Part shown: positions 1-7,867 of the stretch, one piece after another
Layout of the letters: every line of letters starts with the position of its first letter
Position numbering within the stretch: the first letter of the stretch is position 1
NCBI GenBank assembly: GCA_024710905.1
Contig: JANJTV010000104.1
Location: 1-40,145 of the forward strand
Origin: Anaerolineales bacterium
GTDB lineage: Bacteria > Chloroflexota > Anaerolineae > Anaerolineales > Villigracilaceae
Direction of reading: 5' to 3'
Length of the DNA stretch: 40,145 nucleotides
Position numbers and translations under genes: made by a program
Notes under the pieces: model-generated
What the model was told of the DNA's origin: nothing
The model's database searches: none
What the model saw: the letters and a program-made list of their open reading frames with translations, nothing else

Positions 1-1275
1 CTGAATCACACCTCCGACCAGCACGCCTGGTTCCAGGAATCCCGCGCCAGCCGCGACAACCCCAAACGGGATTGGTACATCTGGCGGGAGGCAATCCCCA
101 ACAACTGGCAGGCCTCTTTTGGAGGCCCGGCCTGGAGTTTCGACGAAACCACCGGGCAATATTATTTACATTCCTTCTTAAAGGAACAACCCGACCTGAA
201 CTGGCGCAACCCGGCCGTACGCCAGGCGCAACTGGATGCCTTAAAGTTCTGGCTGGCGCGTGGCGTGGATGGTTTCCGGCTGGATGTTTTCAATGCCTAC
301 TTCAAGGACAAGCAATTGCGCAGTAACCCGCCCAAATTCGGCCTGCGCGCTTTCGACCGCCAGCAGCACCTCCACGACATGGACCAGCCGGAGATGATCC
401 CCTTCCTGCAGGAATTACGCCAGTTGTTGGACGAATTCAACGCCTACGCGGTGGGCGAAACCTACCTGGCCTCGCCGGAAAAATTGCTCAAATACGTCGG
501 GCCGGACCGGTTCCACGCCGCCTTCAGCTTCGATTTTTATGCGCCAGTAGACCTCCTGCCGGTCTGGGATGCCAGCGCCATTGCAAGCCGAATTCAAAAA
601 CGCGAGGCCTTGCTCCACCCGGCGGGCATCTGGCCAACCAACGTGATGAGCAACCACGACATGCCCCGCGCTGCCAGCCGCTACTGCAAAACAGAAGCTG
701 ATGATGCGCCCGCCAAACTGGCCCTGGTGCTGCTGCTGACCCTGCCTGGCACGCCATTTTTATACCAGGGCGAGGAGATTGGCATGCGCGACATCCTTCT
801 GGCGCGGCATGAAATCCTTGACCCGCCGGGCAAACTGTACTGGCCGTTCTACAAGGGCCGCGACAGCTGCCGCTCGCCCATGCAATGGGATGCCAGCCCA
901 AACGCCGGGTTTTCCACTGCAACGCCCTGGCTGAAAGTACACCCCAATTACAGTCGTCGCAACGTTGCGGCCCAGCAGGCCGATGAACAATCCACCTACC
1001 ACTTCACCCGGCGGCTGATCGCCCTGCGGCGGGAAACGCCCGCCCTGGTGCGGGGTGGCTACAGCCAGCATAACAGCAACCGGAATGTTTACTTGTTCGA
1101 ACGAAACACTGAAAACCAATCCGTGCTGGTAGTGCTCAACTTTGGTGGGCCAACCCGCCAGCCCCTGCCCACCGGGACCTGGAGCATGCTGCTCAAAAGC
1201 GGCGGCGCGACCTTGGGCGCGGCCAGCATCCAACTACCCAAGCAGGGCATTGCCATTTTGCAGAAAACGGCCTGA
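1..1275 (+). CDS. GH13 alpha-glucosidase / oligo-1,6-glucosidase, 5'-truncated
   Basis: The reading frame is open from base 1, so the start lies outside the window; 424 residues remain of a family usually 520-560 long. It would hydrolyse alpha-glucosidic bonds in short malto- or isomalto-oligosaccharides. The visible GH13 landmarks are region II (GVDGFRLDVFN, with the Asp nucleophile), region III (VGETYL, with the acid/base Glu) and region IV (SNHD, with the transition-state Asp). The preceding WYIWR and DLNWRNPAVR segments are typical of the oligo-1,6-glucosidase / trehalose-6-phosphate hydrolase branch. The end is the beta-sandwich domain C, stopping at TGA 1273-1275. The first part of the TIM barrel, including region I, is missing only because of the window edge. 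An MFS gene follows after 20 nt. The exact substrate cannot be fixed from sequence. Confidence 0.93.
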   Translation: MNHTSDQHAWFQESRASRDNPKRDWYIWREAIPNNWQASFGGPAWSFDETTGQYYLHSFLKEQPDLNWRNPAVRQAQLDALKFWLARGVDGFRLDVFNAYFKDKQLRSNPPKFGLRAFDRQQHLHDMDQPEMIPFLQELRQLLDEFNAYAVGETYLASPEKLLKYVGPDRFHAAFSFDFYAPVDLLPVWDASAIASRIQKREALLHPAGIWPTNVMSNHDMPRAASRYCKTEADDAPAKLALVLLLTLPGTPFLYQGEEIGMRDILLARHEILDPPGKLYWPFYKGRDSCRSPMQWDASPNAGFSTATPWLKVHPNYSRRNVAAQQADEQSTYHFTRRLIALRRETPALVRGGYSQHNSNRNVYLFERNTENQSVLVVLNFGGPTRQPLPTGTWSMLLKSGGATLGAASIQLPKQGIAILQKTA

Positions 1276-1281
1276 GGCCGG

Positions 1282-1287
1282 TACAAT
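1282..1287 (+). promoter_or_regulatory. Candidate -10 element (TACAAT) for the MFS gene
   Basis: TACAAT lies 8 nt before the GTG start at 1296, and no Shine-Dalgarno sequence is visible. This spacing would place the transcript start at or near the start codon. No convincing -35 box is seen. Confidence 0.35.
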
Positions 1288-1295
1288 ATACCCTT

Positions 1296-2561
1296 GTGAA
1301 CATACTCAATAAACTTTTCCGCATGGACGAAGTCCCGCCGGAATATCGCAGCAACTTCATCCACCTGTACCTGGATATTGGCTGGTACGCCGTGCTGGCC
1401 GGATCTTCGATTAACTTCCAAAACGTGTATGCCACTCGTCTTGGTGCGAGCGGCTTCCAGATTGGTCTGATGGCGGCCATCCCAGCCCTGGTCAGCCTGT
1501 TGCTGGCCATCCCGGCCGGGCTGTGGCTCGAAAAACGCCGGGTGGATAAAGCTGTCTTCTTGACGAGCGTGTTGTACCGGGCCGGGTTCCTGTTCTGGGC
1601 TTTCCTGCCCTGGTTGTTCAACGATAGCGGCCAGGTCTGGAGCCTGACAACCATCATCCTTTTGCAGGCCATCCCGCTGACTGCGCTGGCCGTGGGCTTT
1701 ACGGCCCTGTTCGCCGCCGCCACCCCGCCAGAATGGCGCGCACAAGTAGCCGGAACACGCAATGTGGTGCTTTCGATTGCCTTCATGATCACCAGTCTGG
1801 CCTGCGGCTGGCTGCTGGAGCAATTGCCCTTTCCGCTCGGCTACCAGGTTGTTTTCGGGATTGGTTTTTTCGGGGCAGCCATGAGCAGCCTGCACCTGTA
1901 TTTTGTGCGCCCACTGGCAGAAGAAACCCTGGCGGCTGGGGCCTCAGAAACGACCCCCGCGATCGAAAAGGCTGCTCCCCGCCCCGGCGACTGGCGCGCC
2001 GCACTGCGTGGTGACATTTTGGCCGGGCCGTTCCGCAAGACCCTGCTGGTGCTCCTGTTTTTCCACCTGACGCAATACCTGGCCATCCCCATCTTCCCGT
2101 TGTATTTCGTGCGCGAACTGCAATTGACAGATGAGCACATTGGCATCGGCACGGCGTTCTTTTACCTGACCACACTGATCGGCTCCACCCAGCTGGCGCG
2201 CATCACCAACAGGCTTAAAAGCCACAAGGCAGTTACCGGCTGGGGTGTGGTGGGGATGAGCGTGTACCCACTGATGCTGGCTGCCAGCCACACGGTTCCT
2301 GCCTATTACATTATTTCGATTCTAGGCGGGTTCATCTGGGCGCTGGTGGGCGGCGCGTACGCAAATTACATCCTCGACCATGTGCCCGCCAATGATCGTC
2401 CGGCTCACCTGGCCTGGTATAACGTGGTGCTTAATGCTTCGGTGCTGGTCGGCTCGCTGGCCGGGTCACTGATTGCAGACCAGTTTGGCCTGGCTTCCGG
2501 GCTGGTGCTAGCGGGCATTCTGCGCGGCGTGGCCGGGCTGGTCATTCTTAAATTTGGTTGA
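1296..2561 (+). CDS. Major facilitator superfamily transporter
   Basis: A 421-residue membrane protein with about 12 hydrophobic segments, the usual size and topology of an MFS carrier. The N-half has the loop pattern between TM2 and TM3 (PAGLWLEKRRVDK) that matches the degenerate MFS motif A region. A charged central loop (about residues 205-235, ending APRPGDWRAAL) separates the two six-helix halves. The start is GTG at 1296; upstream Met or Val codons would enter the preceding gene. It sits 20 nt after the alpha-glucosidase, so export or import of a sugar is possible, but the substrate cannot be read from the sequence. A possible -10 just upstream suggests it can be transcribed separately from the glucosidase. 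Confidence 0.8.
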   Translation: MNILNKLFRMDEVPPEYRSNFIHLYLDIGWYAVLAGSSINFQNVYATRLGASGFQIGLMAAIPALVSLLLAIPAGLWLEKRRVDKAVFLTSVLYRAGFLFWAFLPWLFNDSGQVWSLTTIILLQAIPLTALAVGFTALFAAATPPEWRAQVAGTRNVVLSIAFMITSLACGWLLEQLPFPLGYQVVFGIGFFGAAMSSLHLYFVRPLAEETLAAGASETTPAIEKAAPRPGDWRAALRGDILAGPFRKTLLVLLFFHLTQYLAIPIFPLYFVRELQLTDEHIGIGTAFFYLTTLIGSTQLARITNRLKSHKAVTGWGVVGMSVYPLMLAASHTVPAYYIISILGGFIWALVGGAYANYILDHVPANDRPAHLAWYNVVLNASVLVGSLAGSLIADQFGLASGLVLAGILRGVAGLVILKFG

Positions 2562-2568
2562 TTGGTGG

Positions 2569-2574
2569 TAATAT
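2569..2574 (+). promoter_or_regulatory. Candidate -10 element (TAATAT) for smpB
   Basis: TAATAT lies 6 nt before the smpB ATG at 2581, with a poor -35 candidate (TTCTTA, 2545-2550, 18-nt spacer). A GGTGG at 2564-2568 is too far upstream to be a good ribosome binding site. This fits a leaderless start. Confidence 0.35.
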
Positions 2575-2580
2575 CGTTTT

Positions 2581-3036
2581 ATGTCTGAAGGAATAAAAAT
2601 CGTCGCAAACAACCGCAAAGCTGGTTTTGAATACTTCCTGCTTGAGCATTTCGAAGCCGGGCTAGCCCTGCAAGGCTCGGAAATTAAATCCATTCGCGCC
2701 GGGCAAATGAGCCTGGCCGAAGCCTACGTGGACATTCGCGATGGTGAAGCCTGGCTGGTCGAATCTCACGTTGCGCCATACGAACAGGCCAATCGCTTTA
2801 ATCACGACCCGAAACGTCCTCGCCGCCTATTGTTGCACAAAAAAGAACTGCGCAAATTATGGGATTTCGTCCGCCAAAAAGGTGTGACCATTGTGCCGGT
2901 TAAGGTCTATCTCAAAAATGGCCGCGCCAAGATAGAGATCGCCCTGGCCAAAGGCAAGAAATTGCACGACAAACGCGACAGCATTGCCAAACGCGACCAG
3001 GAACGCGAGTTGCACCGCAGCCTGAGAATGGATTAG
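2581..3036 (+). CDS. smpB: SsrA-binding protein SmpB (trans-translation)
   Basis: A 151-residue protein matching SmpB in length and order of motifs. It has an N-terminal segment with NRKAGFEYFLLEHFEAGLAL, the GSEIKSIRAGQMSLAEAYV block, the PKRPRRLLLHKKEL block and a basic C-terminal tail (KRDSIAKRDQERELHRSL). SmpB binds tmRNA and delivers it to stalled ribosomes; the C-terminal tail occupies the empty mRNA channel. The ssrA RNA gene is not in this window. The next gene starts 5 nt after the stop and is probably co-transcribed. The start is ATG 2581, directly before the conserved N-terminus. Confidence 0.97.
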   Translation: MSEGIKIVANNRKAGFEYFLLEHFEAGLALQGSEIKSIRAGQMSLAEAYVDIRDGEAWLVESHVAPYEQANRFNHDPKRPRRLLLHKKELRKLWDFVRQKGVTIVPVKVYLKNGRAKIEIALAKGKKLHDKRDSIAKRDQERELHRSLRMD

Positions 3037-3041
3037 CCGCC

Positions 3042-3824
3042 ATGCCCCCATCCACACTGGGCAGCATCAACCTGCTGCCCGAAGACGAAAAACGCAAACT
3101 GTACTCACAGGTCATCCCGACCGAATTGCTGGAGCATTTCGACATGCCGGGGCGTGATTCGGCACGGACCCAGTCTTTGCTGCAATTCAAGTTTGCGCCG
3201 GGCAGCACTGACGTAGAGCTTAAGCTCTTCCACGAGTCGCACTTCCCCGACCCGGTGCTGTACGGCCACCTGACTGACACCATGAACGGTCAAATCCATG
3301 TATTGCTGTACATTCTGAACGACCCTGATTCCCCACGCTTTAATGTGGATATCATGCGAGACGGCTCAAGCACGCGTTTTGGTACCCTGAAACGCAACAT
3401 TGAAGCGGAAACGGAAGCCCTGCAAGCCGGTCTTGCACCCGGTCAGGTACGGCGCGGATTGCGCATGCTCGCCAAAGCCATTGAAGCATTCGAACAATTT
3501 GTCATTGACCTGGGGCATGACATGTATTTTGTTGAACCCTTGTATTACCACAATGCGACCATTTTCGAGCGTTACGGGTTTGCTTACCAGATGGGCAAGC
3601 GGCTGATGGATCGCATTCACCAGGGCTTTTCGCCAGGCGGCGACCTGCTGGCCGGGCTGAATGACACCAACCCGTTCCGACAGCCACAGGCAGCCAGCAG
3701 TATCCGCTTACGTTCGTGGGCATTACATGACAACATCCTGGGAGAGCCTTTTACAAATGTCACCATGTATAAACGAATCGGCAAACACGCCGGAATTAAC
3801 ACCTGCGGCGAATGTCCCTGGTAA
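3042..3824 (+). CDS. Conserved-looking protein of unknown function, 260 aa
   Basis: I do not recognise the family. The protein is soluble in appearance, without signal peptide or membrane helices. Residues 1-40 are acidic; the middle (about 60-110) has alternating beta-like segments (VELKLFHE, QIHVLLYIL, RFNVDIM). A helical stretch follows (about 115-165), and then FVEPLYYHNATIFERYGF, which loosely resembles the end of a GNAT acetyltransferase fold (the 'F-x-x-x-GF' element). That resemblance is weak. The protein ends in CGECPW, a CxxC-like tail that could bind metal. It starts 5 nt after smpB and shares its transcript, ending at an intrinsic terminator, so a role tied to the smpB transcript is conceivable but unproven. 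Confidence 0.75.
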   Translation: MPPSTLGSINLLPEDEKRKLYSQVIPTELLEHFDMPGRDSARTQSLLQFKFAPGSTDVELKLFHESHFPDPVLYGHLTDTMNGQIHVLLYILNDPDSPRFNVDIMRDGSSTRFGTLKRNIEAETEALQAGLAPGQVRRGLRMLAKAIEAFEQFVIDLGHDMYFVEPLYYHNATIFERYGFAYQMGKRLMDRIHQGFSPGGDLLAGLNDTNPFRQPQAASSIRLRSWALHDNILGEPFTNVTMYKRIGKHAGINTCGECPW

Positions 3825-3842
3825 ATCATTAATCAAGAATCA

Positions 3843-3873
3843 AAAAGCGGATGGATTGCAACCATCCGCTTTT
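3843..3873. terminator. Bidirectional intrinsic terminator
   Basis: A perfect 12-bp stem (3843-3854 with 3862-3873) has a 7-nt loop and A/T tracts on both flanks. It lies between convergent genes: the unknown 260-aa gene ends at 3824 (+), and the TAA of the HD-GYP gene (-) sits inside the right edge of the stem (3872-3874). It can therefore serve both strands. Confidence 0.85.
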
Positions 3874-4825
3874 ATTGTTTTGCACGTTGGAGTTCAACAA
3901 AAACTTCCGCCATCCGTGGGTCAAAATGAACACCGCCTTCTTTTTCAATGAAATCCAACGCATCCGGCCAGGGCATGCCCTGGCGGTAAGGCCGGGCCGA
4001 CGTCAGTGCATCATACACATCCACCACGGCCAGTAAGCGCCCCTCGAGCGGGATGTTTTCCCCGGTCAGGCCTTCCGGGTAGCCGGTACCATCCCATTTT
4101 TCATGGTGATAGAGCACATAGGGCAGTGCCTGGTGTAGGTGCGGGATTCCTTCCAGGATTTTTGCGCCTGCCGCAGGGTGCTGCTTAATAATTTCCATTT
4201 CTTCAAGGGTCAGGCGTGAAGTTTTATTAAGGACATGCTCCGGGACACTGATTTTGCCAATATCATGCAGCAATGCGCCATATTCCAAAATAGCCATTGC
4301 CTCCAAGGTCCATCCCAGTTGCTGGCCCAACTCAATTGCATATTGTTGCACCCGCTGTACGTGCCCGCGCGTATATGCATCGCGGGCTTCGATTACATTC
4401 GCTAGCATGGTAATGGTTTGCAGGTGGGCGCTATGTGTGTTAAACAATTCAATCGTGTTGTGTCGATCGAGGCGGGTTTGCACAGCGGCGACCAGGTCTT
4501 CAGGTTCAAAAGGTTTGGTCAGGAAATCATCCGCGCCGAGGCGGCGGGCCTGGCGAATGTCTTCGTATTCTGAACGACCGGTCAGGAACAGGAAAGGTAC
4601 CACCGCCCCACTTAATTTCTGGCGTACTCCCTCCAACAAACCGAAACCGTTGAGCATGGGCATATTGATATCTGAAACTATCAAATTGGGGGCTACGTCT
4701 TCAAACGCATCCAGCGCGCGCAAGCCGTTTGGGTAGGCATGCACCTCGTGACCGGCCAATTCCAAAATGGTCTTGGTCAGTAAACGCAGGTTATCGTCGT
4801 CTTCTGCCAGCAGTATTCTCGCCAT
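3872..4825 (-). CDS. REC-HD-GYP response regulator, cyclic-di-GMP phosphodiesterase
   Basis: 317 residues: a receiver domain (about 1-120) followed by an HD-GYP domain (about 140-310). The receiver has the acidic pair D9/D10, phospho-acceptor D52 (VSDINMP), the Thr of FLTG and the Lys of TKPF. The HD-GYP part has the full metal and substrate set: TRGH, LLHDIGK, KQHP, YHHEKWDGTGYP and ARPYRQG. HD-GYP enzymes hydrolyse cyclic di-GMP to pGpG or GMP, so phosphorylation probably sets its activity. It is the last gene of a signalling cluster, 15 nt after the PD40 gene, with AGGAAA as ribosome binding site. No GGDEF cyclase is seen in the window, so the source of its substrate is elsewhere. Confidence 0.93.
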   Translation of the reverse strand: MARILLAEDDDNLRLLTKTILELAGHEVHAYPNGLRALDAFEDVAPNLIVSDINMPMLNGFGLLEGVRQKLSGAVVPFLFLTGRSEYEDIRQARRLGADDFLTKPFEPEDLVAAVQTRLDRHNTIELFNTHSAHLQTITMLANVIEARDAYTRGHVQRVQQYAIELGQQLGWTLEAMAILEYGALLHDIGKISVPEHVLNKTSRLTLEEMEIIKQHPAAGAKILEGIPHLHQALPYVLYHHEKWDGTGYPEGLTGENIPLEGRLLAVVDVYDALTSARPYRQGMPWPDALDFIEKEGGVHFDPRMAEVFVELQRAKQ

Positions 4826-4840
4826 TAATTTTCCTGGAAA

Positions 4841-5890
4841 TCACGGCCCCCAACGCGGTTGCCAATCGCAATAATTGTTGTTCGTCAGGCGGGTCAGGGA
4901 AGTGCCATCCACTTTTATTATATATATTTCACAGCCATGGTCATCACCATATTGATCAAAATATGCTGTAAACGCCACCCACTGGCCATCCGGTGAAAAA
5001 CTGGGCCCCTGGCTGTTGCCGCCCGTCGGGGTGAGCTGGCGTGGGTCTGAGCCGTCAGGGTTGAACAGGAACAACTCCCGGTTCCAGGCTGTACCGGAAT
5101 ATGTCACCAGGTACGAGCCATCATTGGCCCAGTCGCTTCGCCCGCGCAGGTTGGGCATGCTGGTCACCTGTTGTATATCCGTGCCATCAGGCTTGATGGA
5201 CATTAATTGTACTCCCCCTGCAACGTAAGAAGCAAACAATATCCGGCTGCCGTCCGGCGACCAGGTGGGGTCCCAACCCTGGGAATATAATGGTCGCGGG
5301 TTGTCGCCATCGCGGGCCATAATCCACAGGTCATTTTTACTGCCGTCTGAGCGCATAAAAGCAATCTGGCTACCATCTGGTGAGATCTCGGAGGATGTCA
5401 GGATGCCAATTTCACTGGTAAGCTGGGTTAACTCATTGGTTAGCAAATTAAGTTCGTATAATTCATATTTTCCTGGGCCGCTCATATTGGACGAGAACAG
5501 AACATAGTTACCATCAGGTGAGAGGGTGGGGTAGAAATGCTTGGCAGTATCGTTGGTTGTCAGGCGACGCTGGCCGCTACCATCGGCGTTCATAATGCAA
5601 ATCTGGTCGCTGGTGCTACGACGAAAGACCTGGCAAACATAGACAATTTTACCCGCCGGCAGCCCGGAAGGGGTTGGCGGAGTCGGCGCAGAGGGAGTAG
5701 ATGCTTCGTTTAACGGCAGGCCGGTAGGGGTGCGAGAGGGGAAAACGAGCGGTGGTGGGGTAGGATCCACTAGGGTCTGCGCCTTGCCGCTCCACCAGAA
5801 GAGTCCCAATCCAATCATCCCTAAAACGAAAAGGCCGCCAGACCCAATGGCGAACCAGATGAAAAACTCACGAAACGATCGTTCGTTCAT
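4841..5890 (-). CDS. Membrane-anchored PD40 (TolB-like) beta-propeller protein
   Basis: 349 residues. An N-terminal membrane helix (about residues 10-35, FFIWFAIGSGGLFVLGMIG) is followed by a Pro/Thr/Ser-rich linker (about 40-80). A six- or seven-bladed propeller made of PD40 repeats comes next: recurring (S/N)PDG(S/N/Q) turns such as LSPDGNYVLF, ISPDGSQIAF, WSPDGSRILF and FSPDGQWVAF. The topology suggests that the propeller is outside the cytoplasmic membrane. The ATG overlaps the stop of the upstream REC-PAS-HD-GYP gene by one base (TAATG), so translation is coupled. Four Cys residues are present, including one near each end (VCQVF and NYCDW). The function is unknown; its placement between two HD-GYP genes suggests an output or sensing part of the pathway. 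It is not a true TolB, since no Pal/Tol genes are near. Confidence 0.85.
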   Translation of the reverse strand: MNERSFREFFIWFAIGSGGLFVLGMIGLGLFWWSGKAQTLVDPTPPPLVFPSRTPTGLPLNEASTPSAPTPPTPSGLPAGKIVYVCQVFRRSTSDQICIMNADGSGQRRLTTNDTAKHFYPTLSPDGNYVLFSSNMSGPGKYELYELNLLTNELTQLTSEIGILTSSEISPDGSQIAFMRSDGSKNDLWIMARDGDNPRPLYSQGWDPTWSPDGSRILFASYVAGGVQLMSIKPDGTDIQQVTSMPNLRGRSDWANDGSYLVTYSGTAWNRELFLFNPDGSDPRQLTPTGGNSQGPSFSPDGQWVAFTAYFDQYGDDHGCEIYIIKVDGTSLTRLTNNNYCDWQPRWGP

Positions 5891-7323
5891 TAATGGTTAT
5901 TCGGGACAACTTTAAGGCCGCGAGACTGACCACTGACCTGGGTGTCGGTAAAAGCGTTCTTTTTGTGCAGGTCGAGGAACGCATCCACCAGCGCAGGGTC
6001 GAATTGGATGCCTTTGTTTTCGCGAATGTAATCAAGCACGGACTCCTCGGAGCAGCCCTGGCGATAGGGGCGGTCTGAACGCAATGCGTCCCAGACATCC
6101 ACGATGGTAAAAATACGCGCGGCCAGGGGAATCTGATCTCCTTTAAGCTGGCGAGGATAACCACTGCCATCCCAGCGTTCGTGGTGACAGTATGGAATGT
6201 CAAGCGCCGGGCGTAGGTAAGCAATGGGATAGAGCATTTGGTATGCAAAATCTGGATGTTTACGCATGAGTTGCCATTCATTTTCAGTCAACGGGCCGGG
6301 TTTTTCAAGAATCTGGTTCGGGATGGCCATTTTGCCAATGTCGTGAAGCAGGGCGCCTCGGCGTATATGAACAATCTGTTCATCATCCACGCCTAGGGCG
6401 CGGGCCAGGCGAATGGTCATCTCAGCCACCCGCTGGGTATGGCCTTCCGTTTCTTTGTCCCGCAAGTCCAGTACACGTGACCAACCTTCAATGGTGGCGT
6501 CATAGGCTTCGGCCAGGTCTGTATGCGCACGCTGGAGTTCAAGTTCCGAGCGCTTTCGCTCGGTAATGTCACGAATGATGGCAATAATCGAGGGGCTGTT
6601 GTTGACTTCGATGATGCGCGCCGATACCAGCCCAATCCATAATGTTCCATCTTTATTCTTAAAGACGGCTTCCATGTTGTGGACTTCCTGCGTCTCGCGA
6701 ATCGCCTGATGAAAACGCTCACTTTCATCCATGTTGGCAAAGATGGTGAACATCAAGTTATTCTTGCCAACCACATCCTCGGGAGTAAAGCCCGTCAGAC
6801 GGGTAAAGCCATCGTTGATTTCGATATAGCGGCTTTCTTCCAGTTCAAGAATGGCAATGGCATCGGGTGAAATGTGGAAGGCTTTGGAAAATTTATCTTC
6901 AGAGATGCGCAGGGCCTGGTCTGCCAGGCGTTTTTCATCACGCAGTTTTTTCTCTTGCAAGGCGCGCTGCACAGCCTGCCCCAGGCGGCTCAGGCGATCT
7001 TTGAGCAGGTAATCAGCTGCGCCCTGTTTCATGGTCTCAACGGCAGCTTCCTCGCTGATGGAGCCTGTCACAACGATCAACGGGATATCCAGATTGCTTT
7101 CTTGCAACAAGTGGATGGCCTGCATGGCTGTAAACTGCGGCAGATTATAGTCTGCGAGGATGATGTCAGCACCGTTTTGGATGGCCGCCTGGTATGCCTC
7201 GCGCGTATCGACACGCTGGCTATCGTATTCATATCCGGCGCGTTTCAGCTCATACAGGATGAGTTCAGCGTCGCTGGGTCGATCCTCCAATATTAATACC
7301 TTTAAAGTTTTTTCCTGAGCCAT
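5890..7323 (-). CDS. REC-PAS-HD-GYP response regulator, cyclic-di-GMP phosphodiesterase
   Basis: 477 residues from the ATG at 7323. A further in-frame ATG exists at 7374, but it overlaps the upstream gene, and 7323 has a GGGGGAG ribosome binding site. The receiver domain (about 1-120) has E13/D14 and phospho-acceptor D58 (LADYNLPQF). A PAS domain (about 150-265) opens with KAFHISPDAIAILE and ends in DITERKRSE. The HD-GYP domain (about 290-465) retains the histidines and aspartates of ETEGHTQRV, LLHDIGK, RKHPDF and YCHHERWDGSGYP, and the RPYRQG motif. It should degrade cyclic di-GMP under control of phosphorylation plus a PAS-sensed cue. It is 17 nt downstream of the Rcp1-like receiver gene and overlaps the PD40 gene by one base. 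Confidence 0.93.
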   Translation of the reverse strand: MAQEKTLKVLILEDRPSDAELILYELKRAGYEYDSQRVDTREAYQAAIQNGADIILADYNLPQFTAMQAIHLLQESNLDIPLIVVTGSISEEAAVETMKQGAADYLLKDRLSRLGQAVQRALQEKKLRDEKRLADQALRISEDKFSKAFHISPDAIAILELEESRYIEINDGFTRLTGFTPEDVVGKNNLMFTIFANMDESERFHQAIRETQEVHNMEAVFKNKDGTLWIGLVSARIIEVNNSPSIIAIIRDITERKRSELELQRAHTDLAEAYDATIEGWSRVLDLRDKETEGHTQRVAEMTIRLARALGVDDEQIVHIRRGALLHDIGKMAIPNQILEKPGPLTENEWQLMRKHPDFAYQMLYPIAYLRPALDIPYCHHERWDGSGYPRQLKGDQIPLAARIFTIVDVWDALRSDRPYRQGCSEESVLDYIRENKGIQFDPALVDAFLDLHKKNAFTDTQVSGQSRGLKVVPNNH

Positions 7324-7340
7324 GAAAATACTCCCCCAAC

Positions 7341-7784
7341 CTATCCCTGAGGAACCTGGTTTAACAATAACCAATACAACCCCACATCGCGAACCGCTTC
7401 TGTAAACTGTTCAAAATCGATGGGTTTTACAATGTAACTGTTCACTCCATACTGGTAAGTCTCAAGGATGTCACGTTCTTCACGCGAGGAGGTCAGGACA
7501 ACAACAGGGATGGATTTTGTGTTTTCGTGGGATTTCAACTGTCGCAGGACTTCAATACCATCCACTTTGGGGAGTTTTAAGTCCAACAGGATCAGGCGCG
7601 GGGGATGCTGCAATCGGGCCGGGTGGCCGTCTCCCTGGCCAAATAAATATTCCAATGCTTCGGCACCATCGCGAGCATGATGGATATGATTGGCAATCTT
7701 AAATTTTTTCAATGCATAGAGAGACAATTCGGCATCGTTCATATTGTCTTCGACCAACAAAATCTCAATGGGAATTTCGCTCAC
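7341..7784 (-). CDS. Single-domain response regulator, Rcp1-like
   Basis: 147 residues made only of a receiver domain. E12/D13 form the acidic pocket, D68 (LLDLKLPKVDG) is the phospho-acceptor, and LTSS and KPIDFEQF supply the Thr/Ser and Lys positions. The long insert before the phospho-acceptor (GQGDGHPARLQHPPRLILLDL) and the C-terminal extension with a Trp are typical of Rcp1-type regulators that partner phytochrome-like kinases. The start is GTG 7784 with an excellent AGGAGG ribosome binding site 5 nt away. The upstream histidine kinase has the matching phytochrome-type H-box, so this is its likely phospho-acceptor. Having no output domain, it probably shuttles phosphate or competes with the two HD-GYP receivers. 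Confidence 0.93.
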   Translation of the reverse strand: MSEIPIEILLVEDNMNDAELSLYALKKFKIANHIHHARDGAEALEYLFGQGDGHPARLQHPPRLILLDLKLPKVDGIEVLRQLKSHENTKSIPVVVLTSSREERDILETYQYGVNSYIVKPIDFEQFTEAVRDVGLYWLLLNQVPQG

Positions 7785-7839
7785 ACTATCCTCCTACGCA
7801 CATGACCACAAATGCGCTTTCATTGCAAAAAGATATTAA

Positions 7840-7848
7840 AGTATACCA
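7840..7848 (-). promoter_or_regulatory. Candidate extended -10 promoter for the receiver/HD-GYP genes
   Basis: On the minus strand TGG-TATACT (TGnTATACT) fits an extended -10 element. The -35 region is weak (GTTAAA at 17 nt). It lies in the gap between the kinase gene and the Rcp1-like gene, so the four downstream genes may be expressed apart from the kinase. Confidence 0.4.
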
Positions 7849-7867
7849 GCACAGCCTTGCTTTTTAA

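Noticed and set aside
1089..1895. Long minus-strand frames across the glucosidase/MFS genes
   Set aside because: They are antisense to clearly conserved coding sequence, low in hydrophobic core patterns, and lack ribosome binding sites.
7324..7374. 17-residue N-terminal extension of the REC-PAS-HD-GYP protein
   Set aside because: It would overlap the upstream receiver gene and is not part of the receiver fold; ATG 7323 has GGGGGAG at good spacing.
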